Below, piece by piece: positions 22,101 through 30,159 of a stretch of 30,159 nt of DNA. Source of the stretch: Chlorokybus atmophyticus (Eukaryota > Streptophyta > Chlorokybophyceae > Chlorokybales > Chlorokybaceae); assembly GCA_009103225.1 (NCBI GenBank), contig RHPI01002888.1:205986-236144 (forward strand), written 5' to 3'. Each line of letters begins with the position of its first letter. Positions within the stretch are counted from its first letter, which is position 1. Position numbers and translations under genes: made by a program. Below the pieces are notes generated by a model. The model saw nothing but the letters and a program-made list of their open reading frames with translations, ran no database searches and was not told where the DNA came from.

Positions 22101-24298
22101 TCAGAGTCACAACATTGGTGTTGCGCAGCACGTGTCTGTGGATGGTGATGTGCATGCCGCGGCAGCGGCTGCCGCAGCTGTCACAGCGGCTGCAGTGGCT
22201 GAAGCAGAGAGATACGCACAGAAACAACGGCAAGGTACCGATGACATGGCCATAACATACCTGTAGCTCACAGACAAAGCTTGACACATTACAGGCCTAC
22301 CAAAGCTGCTATGTGCATGGGGGTATCCTTACTAGTGTGTAACCCTTTTTACAGACCAAAGCCTACATGTGCATCATATTGGCAGTCAAGAGGCTGCACT
22401 GCCCTCCTCTCCTGCCCCGTCCTTAGGGCTGAGTTTCCCGACGCTTTCGCCCATGTCCGGCCTCTCGCCGCTGTCCAGTCTGCTGTCACCGCTCAGCTTC
22501 GGAGCACAAGAAGAACTCCCGCTTCCTTTGAAACCAAAGCACGAACGCATTGGTCCGAGTGATCGTTCTTCCTCACCACTTGAGAGGTACATCTCCAATG
22601 ATGCAACAGCATGGGCACAGGTGCAGAGACAACTGGTAGTTGTTGAGAGAGTGACATGTGATGTGGCTGGCAGGGCCTTGCATGAGGCGCACCTGGCAAC
22701 TGAGAGCATGCCGACAACATTGTCGGCATCTTCAGATGCATCACAACAAATCTCAATTGTTCCTACCACAACCACAAGCAGCGGTACATCACCAGTCACA
22801 AATCTAACCCTCAGTCTTCCAGCTACCAGCAGGTAACTGGCTTGTTGTAGCTGCCTGCTTTTTTGTGGGTATGTTGGCTCCACATCACAATAACCACTCA
22901 TCAACTCTACCTCTGTGGCAGTGTCCCAAACCTAGAGCCTGTCAATGAGGGTGAATCCCCGCTCCCGCAGCTCAAGTCGCTCGACGCCATTCTTGGAGCT
23001 ATTGCAAGGCAGGTTCAGGACCTTGATTTGCAGCTGAGGTCGTCTCCTGCAGATGGTGCTTCATCTCGCGCATTACAGACCGACCACGAGGCCAGTGGGT
23101 TTGAAGAAAGGTCTTATACTCCAAGGCCTGCAGTCAACCCAACCAGCGAGGAAGCTTCACATTCGGTGTCACCACGCACACAAAGACTATTGGAGCATGC
23201 CTTTGACAGGTTGATGGAGGAAGAGCAGAAGCCATTGTTTCAGTCTACTGAACACCCACCTCACGAAACACCTGAGGAGGGAATGCGCAGTGAGGACACA
23301 TGTGACACATCTACACTGCAAAGCGTGTCCACGTCACCTTTGCCATCCACTGAAAGTCAGCCCGCAGGCAAACAGCAGCTGACTCAAACGGAGTCAGAAG
23401 ATGTCGTGAACCAAGAAATGAAAGCAGATGAGTCAGCAGCGGTACACACAGATGCAATTCCTTCACCCGGCGTGCTGCCTGCCTCAACATCGGCACAACA
23501 ACAGGAAGAAGACTGGCTTCAGCGACTGCGAAAGGGCAAAGCAGTGGCAGTAGTTGCGGAGGACGTGACCAAAAGCGAACGGAAGTCATCATCATCTCAA
23601 TACTCTTTTGGCTCAAGCCCTCATCAGCCGCGCTCATCAGCCGCATCATCGCTGTCAGTCCATCCGTCAGAGTTCAACACCAGCCTCTCCAACATCTCCG
23701 ACATCTCCAACATACTTGAAGACTTGCCAGAGGCTTTCAGTGATATCGGGTCCCCGCGAGCCATGAATGACTGGCAGAGCCTTATGCGGGGCTCGATCTC
23801 GGACGTAGAGGGGTTCTTTGCTACCGACGTGGACACAGTGATACAAGATCTCACGGGTGTGCAACCAGAACAACCATTGTTGCATCATCATCGGCCTCAA
23901 GGCGAAGAGGCTGCGCTGACCCAAGCCGAGAGCGACGAGTACGCGGACTTGCTGGAAGCACTTCAACGCAGCATTGAAGAGTATGACATCAGCGTGTCTC
24001 TCGGCCATGTGCCCGCAAGCACGTCTCGGATGCGAGGGTCGTCCCCGCAGTCAGCGTCCCAATCCAGAGCAGGCGCACCTGCTGTGGTCAGAAGTGAGTG
24101 CGCAAGGCATGAGTCTGAACCATGGTTGATGGTGATGTGTCTGATTGATTAACAAGGAAGGTCAACCCAATCCAACCAGTATGCTCACAGCTGGCTTTTG
24201 CAGTTACTCCCAGGTTTGTGTCCAATGACGTGCCGCAGCAGGAGACTTCCAGTGCGGAACGGGCTGGTCGGCAGCAAAATAGAAGGGCTTGGCACTAG
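19165..24298 (+). CDS. CEP295/Ana1-like centriolar coiled-coil protein
   Basis: CEP295 (Ana1 in flies) is needed for centriole elongation and centriole-to-centrosome conversion in animals. Fourteen exons: 19165-19218, 19767-19862, 19973-20068, 20146-20262, 20407-20490, 20570-20734, 20917-21102, 21179-21293, 21554-21789, 21890-22039, 22087-22234, 22355-22832, 22922-24093, 24204-24298; 1063 aa. Residues about 25-120 match the CEP295 N-terminal pattern: PEE, then RRRRLLQVRAQDK, a Gln/Arg-rich helix, EQW, and ALGTIGEAHRDAGDE. A coiled coil runs to about 300. The remainder is Ser/Pro/Glu-rich and mostly disordered, with short acidic helices (ESDEYADLLEALQRSIEEYD near the end). No ALMS motif was seen at the C-terminus. 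The protein is shorter than animal CEP295. Exon 1 is the weakest call because it uses an AAAAG acceptor. The 3' half has a decayed duplicate downstream. Confidence 0.72.
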
Positions 24299-25225
24299 GT
24301 AGATAGCCTGCTTGATTGGGGTTGGGATCCCCATTAGTCGCAGGGATTATCATACCACATTATTGCGATGACGTATGCATTGCCAAACGCGGCGTGTGCT
24401 TGGGTGAATGGTGTTGCTACATTTAACATCGAGTTACAATGCAAGGCATTTAAGCGTTCATGAGCAATGTCATACATTAGCTTTGCATGTTAGTAAAACA
24501 ATACTGAGGGGTGGCGGACGATTACACATCGGTATGAACCTGTCCCTGCTCTGGTCAACGACATTCAACACTGCAATCCTGTCTGTAGAGTGCTTCATGA
24601 ACTGAACTACGTGGTGAAGCATGCAAACCCTGTATGCACATGTACATGAGTGCATGTCGTGTGCTTTGCTAATCTACCACACCCACACCCACACCCACAC
24701 CCACGCCCACGCGCACGCGCACACACACGCCCTGTGAAATCAGGTGTGTCATTGCTACCTACATTAGCATATGGTGGCATTGTGTGTGGCATGGTAGGAG
24801 TGGGGGCTAGGTGGGACCAGGTACGTGCAATGGCACATGATATGCAATGTGTTTGATGGATGTTGATTGTTGGGTTGTACCTATACATGTGAGTGCGACT
24901 CTCTCTCGCGCTCTCTCGCTGCCACTGCGTGTGGGTGTGACACGTGTCTTGGCATACGCATTATGCGTAGCGGTGCAACCCATACTATTCTGTGTACACA
25001 CACACAGGCCACGCACGCCCAGCGTCACGCCCAGCTTGCAACAGCACAATGCAATGTATGGAGTTGAGGGAGAAACGAAGTACACAGTGTAAGCTTTGAA
25101 GTCTGTTGTGACCCATTAATGAGGCAAGTACATGGGTAAAGTGGGAGTGTATAGCTACAAGGGAAGGGGGGGTGAGCGTATGATACATAGTGGTTGTTAT
25201 TTTCAACAACAAAACGGCCAACTCT
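24299..25225. other. Intergenic between tail-to-tail genes, with CACCCA-type microsatellite
   Basis: No supported gene. An imperfect (CCCACA)n tract grading into CGCA/CACA repeats spans about 24677-24729. The right end, around 25140-25200, resembles the DNA at 29120-29170 next to the second DUF962 copy, so it belongs to the tandemly duplicated unit. Confidence 0.6.
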
Positions 25226-26190
25226 GTCCGCAGCTATTGGCTGCATCCGTAGCAGTCAGGAGAGCCTTCTGCTTCGCTACGCATGTGCGGAAGCTGACGG
25301 TGGGCTCTGGTACTTTGACACCGCAAAGATCACCTGCACAATACACAATTGGACCGGGATGGGCAACATGCAAGCGGTGTTCAAACCCAATACTGTTGCA
25401 AATAGGTACATTTCAACCAGTGAAAGCAAGTGTCTAAAGAAACAGGAAGCAAGACATATCATATTAATTGCACAAGGTTGTCAAGCAACGCCGACTGGCC
25501 ATGTGGGTCATAATCCAAATGCATGTCAATTGAAAGGTATGCAGGGTATACTAAAGTGACTGCATTGTAGGGCACATGCAACATACCTCAATGAAGCCGT
25601 ACGCAAAGAAGTGACCGATCCCACACCCCACATTGACTGCAAATACTACCTACAGGGTACAGCACACGTGGTGTGATTAAACATGAACGTAAATGGACAC
25701 CAAATTGAGAGCAACACGCATGCACAATCCTATAGACAACATACTCATGTGCAGAACCAAAGTATGGAATGAATAAAACCAATGCAAACTTTTGATAACA
25801 AATGCTACCAGACAACCAAAAGTTGGTTAAGTGAACAAGCGGGCCAAAAAGCAAGAAGATGCAAATAAAATAATAGAGACACGTTAACAAACACACCGAG
25901 CCAGCTAGCCAGCTAAACACACGGAACAACAAATGAGGGAAGTAATAAGCATATAAGAACACAAGCAACTCAGATAACCAATAGCTACAGGTGAACAAAC
26001 AACCACACAAACAAGCAAGCAAGGTAGATAAGGCAACACAAACAACGGCTAACAAGCTAACCCTTGCCTTCTAGGCAGGACTTTTGCCGGAGGTAATCAA
26101 TGGCGACGCGAAGGGCGAGCCATCTCGCAAACCAGCCAAGCTTGCGGTTAAGGAGGGTGTGGTAGCCGACGTACACAATGGACACCTACT
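25226..26190 (-). pseudogene. Decayed DUF962 (Mpo1-like) gene copy
   Basis: Four exon remnants parallel the intact copy at 29184-29690. A fragment at about 26188-26060 (VYVGYHTLLNRKLGWFARWL) fits an earlier membrane helix. The next, 25649-25587, has the same 63-nt length as its counterpart, but the conserved GHGVFE reads AYGFIE, so the family's His is lost. The third, about 25505-25433, keeps ALLDNLVQ and then meets a TGA at 25461-25459. The last, 25333 to about 25231, is frameshifted after AVSKY. Introns between are T/G-rich on the coding strand and give a misleading hydrophobic frame at 25588-26055. The remnant sits tail-to-tail with the CEP295-like gene. Confidence 0.8.
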
Positions 26191-26805
26191 TGTAAGTAGA
26201 CCATGCATGTAACACACATACTAACATGTCTACATGCATGCAAGAACACCACACCTGTTTTGCACACGAAGAGACCTCATACACAAATGTACATGGGTGT
26301 ATTGTGAGTGCCTGGCTTACCACATCCGTCATGACTGTGCCAACGAATGGCAAACGTGACACGCCACAACAATGCATTTAAACTAACGAATTATTTTCGC
26401 AAAAAGTTGAAGCTGCTAATCAAATGCACGGATCGCGATCGATGCCAACAAGGGGCGCGATCCAGTTTGGCCTCCTCCCGCCGCCAAAGTTCAGTTTCTA
26501 ACGTCAAGTATGAGTGCTAGCATTCCTACCTCTTGATCGTGCAAGCAAGCTTGCTTGCATGAATGGGAAAGTCTCAAGATTCTTCAGGCGCATGAGCACG
26601 TGATTCCGCTGCTCCATGGTTTTGCAGTTGGAGCCACCAGCCACCGTTGGAAGCTCCCCGCCATCCCAACCCCACCATCTTTCAAAGCTTGAGCTGAGCC
26701 AACTGAACTATGTCCGACATGATGGTATCGAGCGTCATCTTGCCCGGTGGGCTCATCACTCAAGCAGGGAGCGCAAGCTGGTGATTCTTAGCAAGGTTGT
26801 TTACG
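26191..26805. other. Spacer at the boundary of the tandem duplication
   Basis: No supported gene. It contains GATCGCGATC near 26432 and a 20-bp perfect palindrome (26540-26559). A 70-codon plus-strand frame at 26616-26828 has no recognised domain and runs into the duplicated CEP295-like exon, so it is probably chance. The duplication junction is near 26800. Confidence 0.5.
26540..26559. repeat. 20-bp perfect palindrome
   Basis: TGCAAGCAAGCTTGCTTGCA equals its own reverse complement. It lies in the spacer between the two duplicated units, about 250 bp from the junction. Confidence 0.9.
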
Positions 26806-28879
26806 TTCTGAGCGGCGGCCGTGGCTGAATCAGAGAGGCATGCACAGAAACACCGGCAAGGTACTGATGACATGGCCGTGGTATACCTGCTGCTCGCAGG
26901 CAAAATCTACCCTAAAAGCCCCACACAAGCTGCTTATGTGTGTTGAGACATCCTGACTAGTGTGTAATCCCTGTGCACAGATTAAAGCCTATTTGTGCAG
27001 CACGTTGGCAGTCAAGAGGCTGCGCTGGATTTCTCTCCTGCCCTCTCTACAGGGCTGAGTTTCCCGTCGCTGTTGCCCATGCATATGTCCCGCCTTCCTC
27101 AAGAAGCAAACAAACGAACAAGCCTAGATCGACCCAACTTTTGCACCACTCAACAACGTACATCTCCTCGACGCAACAGCATGCACACTGGTGGAGGGAT
27201 GATTGCCAATTGTTGAAAGAGTGACATGCGATGTGGTTGGGGGGCAGGGGCTTGCATAGTGCGCGCCTGGCGTCTCAGAGCGAACCGAAGAATTGTCAGC
27301 AGCATCTTCAGATGCATTGCAACAAGGCTCAATCAACCCTAACACAACCACAAGCAGCAGTCACAATCACAGGTTACAAGTCCAGCTACCAGCAGGTAAC
27401 TGGTTTGTTGTAGCAGCAGGTGACTGCCTGCTGGCTCGTGGGTATGTTGGCTCCCCATAACAACAACAACCAGTCAACAGATGTTTCTCTGTGGCAGTAT
27501 CCCAAGCTGGAGCATGTTAATAGAGGGCGAGTTCCCGGTCCCGCAGCTGAAGTCGCTCGACGCCATTCTTGAGGCCATTGCCAGGCAGGTTCAGGACCTC
27601 GACTCGCAGCCGAGGTCCTCTCGGTGCAGATGCTACTTCATCACCAGCCTTAGAGACCAACCGTGAGTGGGTCTGAGAAAAGGTCTCACACTCCAATTCA
27701 TGCAAGGTCATCTCGCTTAATGAAGTGTCAAGTCCCACATCATCATGCACAACGGCTGGAGCATGCCTTTGGTAGACTGGTGACAAGGGAGGAACATGAG
27801 CCATGTTCTTCAGGCAGCTGAACAGCCACCTCAAGACACATTTGAGAAGGGAGCTAGCAACCTGGACATGCCTGGTGCGTCCACACCTTAAAGCGCCACC
27901 TCATGTGTTAGGCGAACAACAGCTCGCTCAAACTGAGCTACAAGAACAAGTGAACCCAAACTTGAAGGCAAGTGATTAGCAGCGGTACAGGCAGATGCAC
28001 TTCTTGCACCCGGTGTGGAGCCTACCTCTCTACATCAGCAGAACAGGAAGAAGACACTGGCTTCAGCGTCTGCGAAAGGGCAAAGCGGTGGCAGTGGTAG
28101 CAGAGGATGTGCCCCAAAGCGACCAGGAGTCATCGTGGCTCCACCGCTCAGCTGCGCCCAGGCGCATCTCGCTTGCGGTCCATCCTTCTATAGTCAACAC
28201 CAACCTGTTCAACGTCTCCTAACATCCTCAAAAAACGTGCCGGAGGCGTTCAGCGGGGCTCTATGTTTGACGTGGAGGGGTTCTTGGCTACGGAGGTAGA
28301 CACGGTGATACAAGACATTGCAACCAGAAAAACTATTGTCATTGCAGCATCACTCTCGAGGCGAAGAGGCTGCGCTGACCCAAGCAGAGAGCGACGAGTA
28401 CGCGGACTTGCTGGAAGCACTTCAATGCAGTATTAAAGAGTATGACGTCAGCGTGTCTCCCGGACATGCGCCCTCAAGCACGTCTCGGATGCGACAGTTG
28501 TCCCGGCAGTCGCAGTCAATTCACGGTCAAGTGCGAGTGCGTCTGCTTCGGTCGAGAGGTGAGCGCGTGAAGACTGACTGTTAATCCTGTTGATTGTGGT
28601 GATGTGGTGATGCAATAGTCTAACAACAGAAGGTTGTGCTCACAGCTGATTCCACTACGCCAAGGTCAGTGTCCAGCGGTGTGCAGCAGCAGGACACTTC
28701 CAATACGGAGTGGTGTGATTGGCGGCTGCAGCCGTGTAGATGTGTAGGCGTGCTAGCGTGCGTGTGAGTTTACTGGTGCAGTGTGATAGGCATGGCTGAC
28801 AGTGCGTAGCTTTGTATGACGATGTTGCTGTACTATTAAACACACACAGATTGGCAGGAGCAGGAGAGCTTGGCACTAG
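26806..28879 (+). pseudogene. Partial, decayed tandem copy of the CEP295-like gene (3' exons)
   Basis: Similarity to exons 11-14 and their introns of the upstream gene runs from about 26806 (AVAESERHAQKHRQ against AVAEAERYAQKQRQ) to the terminal TAG at 28877-28879, in the same order. A large part of exon 12 is deleted after about 27090. The exon-13 counterpart starts near 27498 and is frameshifted at once, with many stops; a well-kept stretch at 28365-28500 still reads EEAALTQAESDEYADLLEAL. About 130 bp of foreign DNA splits the last exon (about 28712-28852). Upstream exons 1-10 are absent, so it was partial when made or lost its 5' part. Confidence 0.92.
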
Positions 28880-29183
28880 GTATGTAGCCTGCCTAATCCA
28901 ATGTGGTATTGCCCTCAGTTCACTAAGCAAGGCGTATTATCAAGACCCTAGAACTGATTCAAGTGTCATTACTGTCATAAGTTGTTCATTGCCGCACACG
29001 ATGTTGTTGATTGCTGCACACTTTGTGCAATGGGTTTTGCTGTTCTCAATAACCATTCACACTGTGAGGCAAGCAACCATTCATGGGACAGCATCGTACA
29101 ACAGATTTAGCATTCAGTGTAGGTGTATATAGCTACAGGGGAGGTTGAGGCGTATGGTACAGATTCGTCAAAATCCTCAGCGC

Positions 29184-29690
29184 TCAGCTATTGGTTGTGT
29201 CGGCAGCAGACAGCAGAGCCTTCTGCTGCGCATCCTTAAACTTAATCTGCTCTGCCACACGCGTATGGAAGCCGATGGTGGGCTCGTACTTTGACACAGC
29301 ACAGACTACCTGCACAATACAACGTGGCAATTGTCATCAATTGTCGTAAGCAACATGCAAGCAGTATGTATGACCCACCACAAGTGAAAATGGAAAAACA
29401 CACACATTTTGTGTTACACTTTTTGTTACACTATCCATAAAACTCACTATCAAAGTCGAGTGCATACCTCCAGAAACACGAAGTAAGGCGCCATCAGGAA
29501 TGATTGCACGAAGTTGTCAATCAATGCCGGCCGGCGACCCTGCGAGTATTGACCCACATGCATGTCTTTATTGCAATGAATACAGGGTCAAACTAACATG
29601 CCTGCAATGCGGGCACATGCAACATACCTCAAAGACGCCGTGCCCAATGAACTGAGCTATCCAACACAACACATTGACTCCAAGTGCTAC
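29184..29690 (-). CDS. DUF962 / Mpo1-like membrane protein, C-terminal exons only
   Basis: DUF962 proteins are small multi-pass membrane proteins; yeast Mpo1 (YGL010W) is an ER Fe(II)-dependent dioxygenase in alpha-oxidation of 2-hydroxy fatty acids from phytosphingosine. Three exons are visible: 29690-29628, 29539-29468, 29309-29184 (86 residues and a TGA stop). They read LCWIAQFIGHGVFE, then GRRPALIDNFVQSFLMAPYF and VFLE, then a soluble tail with YEPTIGF. This matches the conserved family C-terminus including the GHGVFE His. All exons are phase 0 and open, unlike the copy at 25226-26190. The 5' exons lie beyond the microsatellite at the window end. Substrate is inferred from the yeast member only. 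Confidence 0.87.
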
Positions 29691-29896
29691 CTGCAGGGTA
29701 TCGCAAACAACTGGTGGTGAGTCAGCAGAGAAGCAACTACAAACATTGAGAGCGAACAAAGAAAACAACAATGTAAGAGCAATGCGAGTGCACAACCAGA
29801 GGACGCAACAGAGCCAAGTCTCAAGAAGAGAGACAAAAAGAAACCAACAAAAGTCGATTGAATCAAGCAAGTGAACAAGTAAATAAGCAGCAAGCA

Positions 29897-30159
29897 GCCA
29901 CACACACACACACAGCGCGAGCGCGAGCGCGAGAGCGAGAGCGAGAGCGAGCGAGCGCGAGCGAGCGAGTGAGCGAGAGAGCGCGCGCGAGAGAGCGAGA
30001 GCGAGAGCGCGAGAGAGCGAGAGCGAGAGCGCGAGAGCGAGAGAGCGAGAGCGAGAGCGAGAGCGAGCGAGCGAGCGAGAGCGAGAGGGAGCGAGAGAGG
30101 GCGAGAGGGCGAGAGAGGGAGAGAGGGAGAGGGAGAGAGGGAGAGGGAGAGAGGGAGAG
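29897..30159. repeat. CA run followed by a long GAGCGA/GAGAGG microsatellite at the window end
   Basis: A CA run (about 29897-29914) passes into more than 240 bp made almost only of GAGCGA, GAGA and GAGGGA units to the last base. On the minus strand it lies upstream of the visible DUF962 exons, in the expected position of an intron. Such a tract often ends a contig, so the true length is unknown. Confidence 0.95.

Noticed and set aside
24677-24729. (CCCACA)n tract as a telomere-like array
   Set aside because: It is interrupted, internal and does not match known green-algal telomere units; simple microsatellite is enough.
25588-26055. Hydrophobic 155-aa minus-strand frame resembling a membrane protein
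   Set aside because: It is mostly the T/G-rich intron of the decayed DUF962 copy; only its last part covers a real exon remnant, in a different frame from most of the hydrophobic stretch.
26616-26828. 70-aa plus-strand frame
   Set aside because: It spans the duplication junction and reads the duplicated exon in the wrong frame.
1-30159. CRISPR array, bacterial operon, tRNA or rRNA gene
   Set aside because: No spaced identical repeats, no tRNA box motifs and pervasive GT-AG introns; this is eukaryotic nuclear DNA.

Overview
The window is nuclear DNA from a eukaryote with many spliceosomal GT-AG introns. A plant-type UDP-xylose synthase pair, a probable plastid-targeted protein and a centriole protein (CEP295/Ana1-like) together suggest a green-lineage organism that builds centrioles or flagella: a chlorophyte or early streptophyte alga rather than a flowering plant. 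The species cannot be fixed from the sequence.

Layout. (1) 1-700: GCC-rich low complexity and nested palindromes. (2) 702-3293, minus: a decayed, 3'-truncated Ty3/gypsy-type retroelement (gag, zinc knuckle, protease remnant, start of reverse transcriptase). (3) 3294-7900: gene-poor DNA with a striking 297-bp inverted repeat (6526-7150) around a short spacer that contains the only N seen. (4) 8050-14666: two head-to-head UDP-glucuronate decarboxylase (UXS) genes. Their six catalytic exons have identical lengths but their N-termini are unrelated. (5) 16329-18875, minus: a ten-exon gene for a probable plastid protein of unknown function. It is divergent from (6) 19165-24298, plus: a 14-exon gene for a 1063-aa coiled-coil protein whose N-terminus resembles CEP295/Ana1. 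(7) 25226-30159: a tandem duplication. A broken DUF962/Mpo1-like gene and a broken second copy of the CEP295-like 3' half are followed by an intact-looking DUF962 gene whose 5' end lies outside the window.

The genes do not form one pathway. The UXS pair makes UDP-xylose for glycans in the secretory pathway. The CEP295-like protein belongs to centriole assembly. The DUF962 protein probably acts in ER lipid alpha-oxidation. The main points of interest are evolutionary: retargeting of one UXS paralogue with conserved UTR and intron elements, and reciprocal decay after a tandem duplication. Exon boundaries were worked out by hand from reading frame, GT/AG sites, phase and paralogue comparison. 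Catalytic UXS exons are firm; first exons and the end of the plastid gene are less so. I found no convincing new multi-gene system, tRNA, rRNA or CRISPR array.
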